A stretch of DNA of 6,460 nucleotides from an uncultured Slackia sp. (GCA_900553655.1 USEQ01000079.1:1-6460); one strand, 5' to 3'. Counted from the stretch's first letter, positions 1-6,366 are shown. A program made the numbers and translations. The notes: generated from the sequence alone by a model not told the origin.

Positions 1-1
1 C

Positions 2-1693
2 CACGTCCCTTCAGACGAAGAGGCGCGCGGGATTGCAGAGCGCAAGGGCGGCAACTACAAGCCGCACACCGCGTGGCCGCCGGTTAAAACGACGTTCCAG
101 TCCAACGAGAAGCAGATCTCCGCAGAGCGCTTCCCGCTGCTGCGCTATTGGAACCGTTGGGCCGACTCCGCAACCATCTGGGACTCCATCAACGAGATCG
201 ACACCCCCTATCAGATTCATGGCGGCGTCTGCATGTCCGGCGACTTCATGAACGAGTCCAACCTGCTTGAGGCCTGGGAGGCGCTTACGCGTCTTGATTT
301 CTGGCTCGACTTCAACCTGTGGTCCTGCCCGAACAATGGCTGCGCCGACATCGTTATCCCCGTTCTGCACTGGCTCGAGGTCAATACCGGCCGTGTTTCC
401 CAGGGTGCAGGCGGCATCTTCGGCGCCGGCCAGCGTTGCGTGGAACCTATCGGCGACTGCATCTACGACCCCGTTGCCGTCATCTGCCTGTACAAGGCCA
501 TGGGCCGCGTATGGAACAACCGCGACCCCGAATACGACGAGTGGAACAACCTCGACTACAACAACTTCGTCCAGATGGGTGGAGACGTCACCTACGAGGA
601 ACAGGAATACCGCGTACTCAAAGACGCCACCGACTGGTGGAAGATCGAAGAGTACCCCGACGGTCCTGACTTCCCCGAATTCGCAGCGAAGTTCCAAGAA
701 GAAGGCTGGTTCGACTGCCGCAAGTGGCATCCCGAGCGCTGGGGCACCTACCGTCGTTGGGAGATGGGCTATCGTCGCCAGCAGGGCGGCTACAACCTCT
801 ATGCGGCAATCGACGAGAAGTGCGGCTTCATGACCCCCACCGCCAAGGTGGAAATCTGGTCCACGATCGCTGAAAGCTACATCCCCGACGGAGCAGCCAC
901 CTTTGCAAGCGGCAACGTGATCGACCCCGATTGCCCGGATATCGACAAGTTCCCGCACTGGGTAGAGCCTAAGAACTCCAAGATTTCCAATCCCGAGTAC
1001 TTCGATGCCTCCTTGGTCGACCAGATCAAGACCACCGACGCCTACATCAACGAGAACTATCGCGGCGACCATCTGGTGGAAGACTACAAGTCCGCTTTGA
1101 CGGAGAACCCGGATGCCGCCTTCATCATGACGACGGGCTCGCGCCAGCCGGTCTACTTCCACTCCGAACATCGTCAGCTTCCGTGGTGCCGTGAGCTTTG
1201 GCCCAGCCCGCGTCTGGAGATGAACCCCAACGATGCCGCCCGCCTCGGCCTCGAGCAGGGCGATTGGGTCTGGATTCGCAGTCCCTGGGGCGCCATTCGC
1301 GAAGTCGTCGACCTGTATTACGGCATCAAAGAGGGCACCGTCAACGCAAACCATGCCTGGTGGTACCCGGAAATCGACAGCGCATCTCACGGATTCGAGC
1401 TGGTCGGCGTCAACTGCACGATGGACAAATACGCCCAGTGCTGGATCTGCGGCGCTTCGCAGCTGCGCGGCGTGCCCGTCATCGTCTACAAGGCAACACC
1501 CGAAAACAGCCCGTTCAACAACCCCGTTCCGTGCGACCCCGACGGCAACCCCGTCATCACGAACGCAAACGACCCGCGTTTGAAGGAATGGCTGGCAAAC
1601 GACCCCCGTCTTGAAGACTCTGCCATCGAGCTGACCTTTGCAAACAGCTCCGCCAAGGGTCTTCAGACTTCGAAGAGTCTTATCAAGGAATAG
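2..1693 (+). CDS. Molybdopterin-dependent oxidoreductase (DMSO reductase family), catalytic subunit, C-terminal part
   Basis: This is the catalytic subunit of a bis-MGD molybdenum or tungsten enzyme, cut by the window edge. The frame is open from base 2, giving 563 residues before TAG. An internal ATG at 233 is not the start, because family-like sequence continues upstream of it. Visible landmarks, counted from base 2, are a WSCPNNGC segment near residue 107, HWLEVNTGR near 123 (cofactor-binding-domain style), TTGSRQPVYFH at 377-387, and PNDAARLGLEQGDWV at 409-423. The last is the classic start of the C-terminal molydopterin dinucleotide-binding barrel, and NHAWWYP follows near 450. The N-terminus is missing, so a Tat signal, the N-terminal [4Fe-4S] motif and the metal-ligand residue cannot be judged. 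DmsB- and DmsC-type genes follow directly, indicating a membrane-anchored quinol-linked reductase. The substrate is unknown. DMSO/TMAO-type reductases and the catechol dehydroxylases of gut Coriobacteriia are candidates by context only. Confidence 0.93.
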   Translation, partial: HVPSDEEARGIAERKGGNYKPHTAWPPVKTTFQSNEKQISAERFPLLRYWNRWADSATIWDSINEIDTPYQIHGGVCMSGDFMNESNLLEAWEALTRLDFWLDFNLWSCPNNGCADIVIPVLHWLEVNTGRVSQGAGGIFGAGQRCVEPIGDCIYDPVAVICLYKAMGRVWNNRDPEYDEWNNLDYNNFVQMGGDVTYEEQEYRVLKDATDWWKIEEYPDGPDFPEFAAKFQEEGWFDCRKWHPERWGTYRRWEMGYRRQQGGYNLYAAIDEKCGFMTPTAKVEIWSTIAESYIPDGAATFASGNVIDPDCPDIDKFPHWVEPKNSKISNPEYFDASLVDQIKTTDAYINENYRGDHLVEDYKSALTENPDAAFIMTTGSRQPVYFHSEHRQLPWCRELWPSPRLEMNPNDAARLGLEQGDWVWIRSPWGAIREVVDLYYGIKEGTVNANHAWWYPEIDSASHGFELVGVNCTMDKYAQCWICGASQLRGVPVIVYKATPENSPFNNPVPCDPDGNPVITNANDPRLKEWLANDPRLEDSAIELTFANSSAKGLQTSKSLIKE

Positions 1694-1701
1694 AAAGGAG
1701 G
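1694..1701 (+). promoter_or_regulatory. Ribosome binding site of the DmsB-type gene
   Basis: AAAGGAGG begins directly after the TAG of the catalytic-subunit gene and lies 7 nt before the ATG at 1709. It is a near-perfect Shine-Dalgarno sequence and fixes that start. Confidence 0.85.
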
Positions 1702-1708
1702 CTGCATT

Positions 1709-2368
1709 ATGGCGAATTACGCAATTCTTACCGACCTCAACCGATGCACGGGCTGCTTGGCCTGCACGGTCGCTTGCAAGGCGATCAACGGCGTCGACGT
1801 CGGCCAGTTCTGGATTAAAACCCTGCGCGTCGGCCCCAATCCGACCGAGGGCGGTTCGGGCAACTACCCCGATGTGGAGATGTACTTCCTCCCCGTGCAA
1901 TGCCAGCACTGCGAGAACCCCGAATGCGTCAAGGTATGCCCCACCGAGGCGTCCCATATTCGCGAAGACGGCACGATTCAGATCGATAAGTCGAAATGCA
2001 TCGGCTGCCGCTTCTGCGCCATGGCCTGCCCCTACGGTGTTCGCTACCTCAACGAGGAAGAGCGCGTCGTCGAGAAATGCACGCTGTGCGAGCAGCGCAT
2101 CGCTCAAGGCGAGCTTCCCCAGTGCGTTGCCCAGTGCGGCGCTCGTGCGCGCTTCTTCGGCGATCTTGACGAAGGCGTCGACAACTTCGAGGCCCCGGCG
2201 CATCCCGATAGCCCCGGCTGCCAGTACGACGAAATGACGCAGACGCGCGTCAAGCTCAAGGACTACGTTGAAGAGTACACGGAAAACGACATCCATCATC
2301 TCACCGATGCAGGCAACGAGCCCAAGCTCATGTATCTGCTTCGCGAAGGCCGAAAGTGGAGGGGGTAG
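1709..2368 (+). CDS. dmsB: DmsB-type four-cluster [4Fe-4S] electron-transfer subunit
   Basis: The 219-residue protein should carry electrons between the membrane anchor and the molybdenum subunit. Four cysteine quartets are intact: C13-x2-C16-x2-C19-x3-C23, C65-x2-C68-x4-C73-x3-C77, C97-x2-C100-x2-C103-x3-C107 and C124-x2-C127-x11-C139-x3-C143. This is the standard DmsB/NrfC/PhsB layout of four [4Fe-4S] clusters. Position 68, where some DmsB-type proteins show substitutions, is Cys here. There is no signal peptide. Family members are typically exported together with a Tat-bearing catalytic partner, but that partner's N-terminus is off the window. The C-terminal stretch after residue 150 is acidic and has no motif I recognise. 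It lies 15 nt after the catalytic gene and 3 nt before the anchor gene, so co-transcription is very likely. The symbol denotes family; DMSO as substrate is not shown. Confidence 0.95.
   Translation: MANYAILTDLNRCTGCLACTVACKAINGVDVGQFWIKTLRVGPNPTEGGSGNYPDVEMYFLPVQCQHCENPECVKVCPTEASHIREDGTIQIDKSKCIGCRFCAMACPYGVRYLNEEERVVEKCTLCEQRIAQGELPQCVAQCGARARFFGDLDEGVDNFEAPAHPDSPGCQYDEMTQTRVKLKDYVEEYTENDIHHLTDAGNEPKLMYLLREGRKWRG
2358..2365 (+). promoter_or_regulatory. Ribosome binding site of the DmsC-type gene
   Basis: GGAGGGGG lies within the last codons of the DmsB-type gene, directly before its TAG and 6 nt before the ATG at 2372. Its position inside the upstream gene suggests coupled translation of the two subunits. 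Confidence 0.75.
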
Positions 2369-2371
2369 GAC

Positions 2372-3265
2372 ATGGAACTGCATTGGCCACTTATTCTGTT
2401 CACCTTCTTCGTCTGCCTGGCAAGCGGCATCCTGTTTGCTCAGGGTCTCCTGACCACCTTGGGTAAAGGCAAGAAGATGCAGGTCGTATCGCTTGCGGCA
2501 TCGCTTGCGACCCTCGTCATCGGAGGCATCGCTGTTTTTCTGCACCTCCAGCACTGGGAGCGCATCTTCAATGGCTTCGGCCACATCACTTCGGGCATCA
2601 CGCTCGAGTTCATCGGCTGCGTTGTCTTCTTCATCGCGCTGGTCGTCTTCTTCCTCATGATGCGGCGCTCCGAGACGGGTGAAGCCCCGAAATGGTGCGG
2701 CATCATGGCGATGATCGTCGGCGTTGCCATGGTCGTCGTCATGGGCGACAGCTACCTCATGTCCGCGCTGCCCGCCTGGAACACTCCCCTGCTCATCGTG
2801 TTCTACGTCTGCAACATGATCTTCATGAGCGGCTTCGCCGGCATCATCATCGCCGCGTTCGTCGGCGAAGAAAATGCCAAGGAACTCATGGTGAAAATCG
2901 CCCTTATCGGCAGCGTCCTCGAAGTGATCGCCGTCTTGGTCTATGGCTTCGTGGTCACCTCGCAGGCTGGTGCCTACACCGATCTTGGCATGTATTTCGA
3001 CCCGACCCTGCCCGACGTCGCCATGGTCAACGTCGCCGCCATCATCAATGTGATGTCCGGCGATATGGCTCTACCGTTCTGGCTCGGATCGATCATCGTC
3101 GGCGGCATCGCCCCGATTGCCTTGGCGTTCCTTGCAACCAAGGCAAAAGACGTCAAGGGCGCCATGCCTTACGCAATCGGCGGCATCGTCTGCGCGACGA
3201 TCGGCGGCATCTGCTGGCGCTGCATCCTCTACGTTGTAGCTATCAGCGTATTCGCCGTCTTCTAG
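2372..3265 (+). CDS. dmsC: DmsC-type membrane anchor and quinol-oxidising subunit
   Basis: The 297-residue, very hydrophobic protein has about eight predicted helices, near residues 5-26, 38-58, 73-95, 107-126, 135-162, 174-196, 234-257 and 266-295. The length matches E. coli DmsC (287). From memory of the E. coli protein, three regions correspond. The N-terminal HWPLILFTFF resembles HEWPLMIFTVF. The segment after helix 2, HL at 58-59 with R64, F66-N67, S74 and E79, resembles the E. coli segment containing His65, a residue implicated in menaquinol binding. The last helix carries W282-R283 and Y287, like the terminal GRGVFY region. It probably oxidises menaquinol and passes electrons to the DmsB-type subunit. 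This fits DmsC (PF04976-type) better than the NrfD/PsrC anchors. It is the last gene of the first operon and is followed by a 236-nt gap with strong inverted repeats. Confidence 0.9.
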   Translation: MELHWPLILFTFFVCLASGILFAQGLLTTLGKGKKMQVVSLAASLATLVIGGIAVFLHLQHWERIFNGFGHITSGITLEFIGCVVFFIALVVFFLMMRRSETGEAPKWCGIMAMIVGVAMVVVMGDSYLMSALPAWNTPLLIVFYVCNMIFMSGFAGIIIAAFVGEENAKELMVKIALIGSVLEVIAVLVYGFVVTSQAGAYTDLGMYFDPTLPDVAMVNVAAIINVMSGDMALPFWLGSIIVGGIAPIALAFLATKAKDVKGAMPYAIGGIVCATIGGICWRCILYVVAISVFAVF

Positions 3266-3279
3266 GCCGGTTTGCTTAA

Positions 3280-3313
3280 CCGCCATGGGAAATCTGGCCG
3301 GTTCCCATGGCGG
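3280..3313 (+). terminator. Perfect 12-bp inverted repeat after the DmsC-type gene; candidate terminator
   Basis: CCGCCATGGGAA at 3280-3291 is exactly complementary to TTCCCATGGCGG at 3302-3313, with a 10-nt loop. It starts 15 nt after the anchor gene's stop codon, where a transcript end would be expected. No T-run follows (the next bases are CAGCGTCACGC), so it is not a textbook intrinsic terminator. A mRNA-stabilising 3' hairpin, a terminator without a U-tract, or a protein-binding palindrome are alternatives. GGCCGGTT also occurs at 3265-3272 and again at 3296-3303, across the loop and right arm. Confidence 0.55.
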
Positions 3314-3394
3314 CAGCGTCACGCATATGGCATAGGCGGGGCATCGCGCCCACCATCCGTCTCTTCGCAACGAGCAGCAAGAGCGCGACGTCCC

Positions 3395-3407
3395 GCCTTT
3401 CAAAGGC
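3395..3407. repeat. 13-nt odd palindrome GCCTTT-C-AAAGGC in the leader
   Basis: GCCTTT at 3395-3400 mirrors AAAGGC at 3402-3407 around a single C. The one-base centre is too tight for an RNA hairpin, so if it is functional it would act as a dyad DNA site. Its CCTTT half could alternatively pair with the AAAGG of the ribosome binding site at 3489. A chance occurrence is quite possible. Confidence 0.25.
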
Positions 3408-3459
3408 CGGCTTTCATCGGCGTATTCAAGCAGATAGGCCGATGAAAGCCTCGAGCCTT
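3403..3459 (+). promoter_or_regulatory. Leader stem-loop with perfect 13-bp arms upstream of the napG-like gene
   Basis: GGCTTTCATCGGC at 3409-3421 is exactly complementary to GCCGATGAAAGCC at 3438-3450, around a 16-nt loop. Five further pairs, AAGGC at 3403-3407 with GCCTT at 3455-3459, extend the stem across a small asymmetric internal loop. It ends 43 nt before the napG-like start and has no T-run behind it. A 5'-UTR structure controlling the second operon, or a processing or stability element, is plausible. I recognise no named riboswitch class in it. Confidence 0.5.
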
Positions 3460-3488
3460 ACACCCGAGGAATATACAAACATGCAAGC

Positions 3489-3496
3489 AAAGGAGG
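3489..3496 (+). promoter_or_regulatory. Ribosome binding site that decides the napG-like start
   Basis: AAAGGAGG lies 5 nt before the ATG at 3502. In-frame ATGs also occur at 3307, 3442 and 3481. The first two fall inside inverted-repeat arms and have no good Shine-Dalgarno. The third has only GAGGA 10 nt upstream. The strong site here favours 3502. Confidence 0.85.
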
Positions 3497-3501
3497 AGAC
3501 G

Positions 3502-4191
3502 ATGACACATACGACTCTCGAGTCCGACGTCATCGGAACGGATGCAGCATCCGCCGCAACGACTCCGAAGCCCGAGCGCTCAGACGGCATCACCCGCCGT
3601 GCGCTTGTCATCGGAGGCGGGGCAACTGCGGTCATGCTGGGTCTAGGGGGGTTGCGCTATATAGGCCACACGCCGCTACGCCGTCCGCCCGGAGGGCAAG
3701 ACGAAGCAAAGCTCGTTGCCGCATGCATCCGCTGCGAACGCTGCTATGAAGCGTGCCCGCGCAAGGTCATCAAGCCCGCCCGCATCGAAGACGGTCTTTT
3801 GGGAATGCGTACGCCCACTCTCGATTTCGATACAAACTGGTGCGATTTCTGCACCGAGGAAAACGGCGGAGTGCCGCTGTGCGTAAAAGTATGCCCCACA
3901 GAGGCGCTCAAGCTTTCCGAAGGAGCGACGGTCGAAAACACCATTCTCGGCGTCGCCGTCATCGACGAGCGCCAGTGCCTCGCCTATCGCGACAGCGGAT
4001 GCCGCTACTGCTTTGATGCCTGCCCCTACAACGCCATTGAGATGAATGGCGCACATCCCGTCGTCATAGCCGACAGGTGCAACGGATGCGGCGCATGCGA
4101 GAGTGTCTGTGTTTCGCTCAAGGCGGGTTCGATCGCCTCAGGCGCGACCGAACGAGCCATCGTCATCAGATCGCTCGAAGCCCTGCAATAG
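3502..4191 (+). CDS. napG: NapG-like four-cluster ferredoxin-type protein with twin-arginine N-terminus
   Basis: The 229-residue iron-sulfur protein probably sits on the outer face of the cytoplasmic membrane and relays electrons with the NapH-like partner. A twin-arginine motif, T31-R32-R33-A-L-V, precedes a glycine-rich hydrophobic stretch at 36-51. No clear AxA cleavage site is seen, so it may stay as an anchor, as in NapG. Four quartets follow: C75-x2-C78-x2-C81-x3-C85, C114-x2-C117-x9-C127-x3-C131, C159-x7-C167-x2-C170-x3-C174 and C193-x2-C196-x2-C199-x3-C203. The long third spacing and the final quartet without a following Pro match the NapG/MauM family. In characterised Nap systems, NapG works with NapH to deliver quinol electrons to periplasmic nitrate reductase. 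No napA, napB or napC is visible here, so its acceptor is unknown. The 30-residue n-region is long even from this start, which argues against the more upstream ATGs. Confidence 0.88.
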   Translation: MTHTTLESDVIGTDAASAATTPKPERSDGITRRALVIGGGATAVMLGLGGLRYIGHTPLRRPPGGQDEAKLVAACIRCERCYEACPRKVIKPARIEDGLLGMRTPTLDFDTNWCDFCTEENGGVPLCVKVCPTEALKLSEGATVENTILGVAVIDERQCLAYRDSGCRYCFDACPYNAIEMNGAHPVVIADRCNGCGACESVCVSLKAGSIASGATERAIVIRSLEALQ

Positions 4192-4196
4192 GAGGT
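4190..4196 (+). promoter_or_regulatory. Ribosome binding site of the napH-like gene
   Basis: AGGAGGT overlaps the TAG stop of the napG-like gene (4189-4191) and lies 4 nt before the ATG at 4201. The overlap with the upstream stop codon implies coupled translation. Confidence 0.8.
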
Positions 4197-4200
4197 CGTC

Positions 4201-5151
4201 ATGAAATCGAACAACATTCGCACCGTAACGGCCGCCGTCGTCTTCGTCATCTTGTGCGTAGGCCTTGTTACGGGAATCAGCATGGGAACCCTTTCGGGAT
4301 TCGGCTGGGATACTATCTCCATGCTCTGCCCCCTTGGCGCCATCACCACCATGATAGCCACCAAGACGTTGCTGCCGCGCGCCCTTGTTTCCCTTGCAAT
4401 CATGGCAGTGCTGGTATTTCTCTTCGGACGCACATTTTGCGGATGGGTGTGCCCCATCCCGCTGTTTCAGCGTATCGGAGCTTTCTTCCAGCCTTCCAAA
4501 AAACGCCACGAATTGAACAAGAAGAAAAACGAGGAAGTCATTGCCATCGCCAAAAACGAGATGAAATGCACGCATGACTGCTCTTCATGTTTGTCGTGCG
4601 CGAGCAAACGCGCAGCCCTTGACTCTCGCCATTACGTCCTCGGCGGCGCGTTGCTTTCCACCGCGATTTTCGGCTTCCCGGTCTTTTGCCTCATCTGTCC
4701 TATCGGCCTTACCTTCGCAAGCGTGCTTGTGCTCTGGAGGCTTTTCGCCATGGGCGACATGACATGGTCCGTGGTGCTCATTCCCGCAATTCTGATTGTT
4801 GAGCTCGTATTTTTGAAAAAATGGTGCACACGCTTCTGCCCTCTGTCAGCACTCATGAACCTCATCGGCCGCTTTAGTAAGACCACCACGCCCGTCATCG
4901 ACGATTCCCTTTGCCTCGAAACCGCGAAGGATTCGGCTTGCAGCCGCTGCGCCGCCGTATGCGAGGCAGACATCAACCTACGCCATCCCGATTTCGGCGA
5001 ACGCGGGCTTGCCGACTGCACACGCTGCCGAGCCTGTGTTGACGCATGTCCCGCGCATGCCATCAGCATGCCTTTGATTGCAAGGAAGAAAGACAGCAAG
5101 GGCCAGACATACGCCGAAATAGAAAACCCCGTTGATAAGACGGTGAAATAA
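4201..5151 (+). CDS. napH: NapH-like membrane iron-sulfur protein (quinol dehydrogenase type)
   Basis: The 316-residue polytopic protein has four or five hydrophobic helices, near 8-28, 59-75, 145-166, 168-184 and 190-205. It carries the NapH/CcoG-style membrane-edge cysteine motifs: L42-C43-P44, G76-R-T-F-C80-G-W-V-C84-P, C163-L-I-C166-P and C209-T-R-F-C213-P. The C-terminal part holds two clusters: C238-x8-C247-x2-C250-x3-C254 and C273-x2-C276-x2-C279-x3-C283-P. In characterised NapH, comparable C-terminal clusters face the cytoplasm and the protein partners NapG. The loop between the second and third helices also has C123-x3-C127-x2-C130-x2-C133, which I do not associate with ordinary NapH. 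It starts 9 nt after the napG-like gene. Its stop overlaps the next start as TAATG, so the three proteins are probably made together. Related NosR and RnfB-neighbourhood proteins share the cysteine motifs, but the pairing with a NapG-like gene decides the call. Confidence 0.87.
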   Translation: MKSNNIRTVTAAVVFVILCVGLVTGISMGTLSGFGWDTISMLCPLGAITTMIATKTLLPRALVSLAIMAVLVFLFGRTFCGWVCPIPLFQRIGAFFQPSKKRHELNKKKNEEVIAIAKNEMKCTHDCSSCLSCASKRAALDSRHYVLGGALLSTAIFGFPVFCLICPIGLTFASVLVLWRLFAMGDMTWSVVLIPAILIVELVFLKKWCTRFCPLSALMNLIGRFSKTTTPVIDDSLCLETAKDSACSRCAAVCEADINLRHPDFGERGLADCTRCRACVDACPAHAISMPLIARKKDSKGQTYAEIENPVDKTVK

Positions 5152-6341
5152 TGAGCGCCATTTCAAAGAAAAGCATCGTCGGAAAATTCTCCGAGCTTGA
5201 CAGCGTCGCCATAGCCGTCAATCAGGCTCGCTGCGCAAAGGTGCGCAATCGCAACGTCGAATGTCTGAAATGCGCCCAGGCGTGCACCTCGGGCTGCATT
5301 TCACTCATCGACGGGGAGCTTGTTATCGACTCTTCCAAATGCGTCGGCTGCGGAACCTGCGCAACCGTCTGCCCCACCTGCGCCCTCGAGGCTCGCAACC
5401 CTTCGGACGCGGAGCTGCTTAACGCATGCTTGGCAGCACGCTGCGACGATTCTGTCGAAATATGCTGCAGCCAGCTTGCTGCTGCTCTCGATGGTCTCAT
5501 CGACAAAGAGAAGTACGCGCAGGTTGTATGTCTCGGCCGCGTTGACGAGACGCTTGTTTGCGAGCTTGCCGCACGCGGCGTGAACGATATTCGTCTCGGA
5601 TGCGGAGATTGCTCGGCATGTGCGCAGCGTTTCGGGAAGCAAACGGCGGAAACCGTCGCGGAAACGGTCGGCGAGCTTTTCCGCGTCTGGAACGTTTCCG
5701 CACAGGTTTCCATCCAAGAAGGCGTCTCAGCGCGAATCCTACAAGAAAATGCGGACGACGAAAGCGCCCGCGAACGTATTGCGCAGTTCTTCAGCGAACC
5801 GAAAGCCTGCGCCACTCTTGAATCCGCGAAAGACAAGAAGGAGCAAGGACCCGAAGACTCGTCCGAGGCGAAACAGTGTCAGACGTTCCCTCTTCCCCAT
5901 GTGATGAAAGACGGAACGCTTCCCCATTTCGTCCCCGACCGAAGAGAAAGGCTGCTCAATGCCCTTTCGTCCTTTGGAAGCGCGAACGAGCCCTCTCTGT
6001 CTACCAGGCTTTGGGGCTGCGTGGTCATCGACGGCACGAAATGCTCGTCGTGCCGCATGTGCGCCACGTTCTGCCCTACGGGAGCCATTCGCAAGTTCGA
6101 TGCCGAAGATGGAACCATGGGCGTGACGCATCATCCGGAAGACTGCGTGAAATGCGGAAGCTGCCGCGACATCTGCCCTGAAGAGGCCATTCTCATTCTC
6201 GACGAAGTGAAGACGAGCTATCTCATGGACGGCAAGAGCCACCGCTACACGATGACCCCCCGCCCCGTCAAGCTCGACGATCCGCAGCAGATTCTCAACA
6301 CCATGAAAGGCAAGATAGAGGGAAACCTCTACGAACGCTAA
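5151..6341 (+). CDS. Multi-cluster ferredoxin protein with a central MvhD-like segment
   Basis: The 396-residue protein has no signal peptide or membrane segment, so it is presumably cytosolic. The N-terminal module has C28-x9-C38-x2-C41-x3-C45 and C64-x2-C67-x2-C70-x3-C74-P, which should hold two [4Fe-4S] clusters. The middle, about 90-190, has C105-C106, then C127-LGRVDE-, then C151-G-D-C154-S-A-C157. This order of a CC pair, a C-x-GR-(V/I)-(D/E) strand and a GC-GDC element resembles MvhD/FrhD hydrogenase delta subunits, which carry a [2Fe-2S] cluster. Residues about 220-245 form a charged, linker-like stretch. The C-terminal module has C298-x2-C301-x2-C304-x3-C308-P and C332-x2-C335-x2-C338-x3-C342-P, two more [4Fe-4S] clusters. 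The start ATG shares a base with the napH-like stop and has only a weak upstream GACGGTG, so it is probably translated by coupling. A soluble electron donor or acceptor for the NapH-like protein is the likeliest role; an assembly factor is an alternative. Confidence 0.85.
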   Translation: MSAISKKSIVGKFSELDSVAIAVNQARCAKVRNRNVECLKCAQACTSGCISLIDGELVIDSSKCVGCGTCATVCPTCALEARNPSDAELLNACLAARCDDSVEICCSQLAAALDGLIDKEKYAQVVCLGRVDETLVCELAARGVNDIRLGCGDCSACAQRFGKQTAETVAETVGELFRVWNVSAQVSIQEGVSARILQENADDESARERIAQFFSEPKACATLESAKDKKEQGPEDSSEAKQCQTFPLPHVMKDGTLPHFVPDRRERLLNALSSFGSANEPSLSTRLWGCVVIDGTKCSSCRMCATFCPTGAIRKFDAEDGTMGVTHHPEDCVKCGSCRDICPEEAILILDEVKTSYLMDGKSHRYTMTPRPVKLDDPQQILNTMKGKIEGNLYER

Positions 6342-6366
6342 CTAGCTCACCGACGCTCCCGTATTC

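Noticed and set aside
1638..2237. 199-codon + strand frame overlapping the DmsB-type gene
   Set aside because: It is out of frame with the four-cluster ferredoxin gene, and its Arg/Ala/Ser-rich product is typical of a shifted GC-rich reading.
11..2584. 857-codon open frame on the - strand
   Set aside because: It is codon-aligned antisense to three convincing + strand genes that happen to share one frame. Its openness only reflects the absence of TTA, CTA and TCA codons in GC-rich, biased genes. It crosses gene boundaries and its product shows no domain I recognise.
3071..3403. 110-codon - strand frame spanning the intergenic gap
   Set aside because: Most of it is antisense to the DmsC-type gene, and no recognisable product or convincing start signal was seen.
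3314..3408. Possible promoter, with CATATG and GGCATAGG around 3322-3335
   Set aside because: I could not find a properly spaced -35/-10 pair, so a promoter for the second operon is expected here but not shown by the sequence.
3307..3501. 65-codon upstream extension of the napG-like protein from the ATG at 3307
   Set aside because: That ATG lies inside the right arm of the 12-bp inverted repeat and has no good ribosome binding site. AAAGGAGG at 3489 points to 3502. The extension would also put an implausibly long n-region before the twin-arginine motif.
5739..6242. 167-codon - strand frame within the last gene
   Set aside because: It is antisense to the C-terminal ferredoxin module, whose cysteine quartets firmly support the + strand frame.
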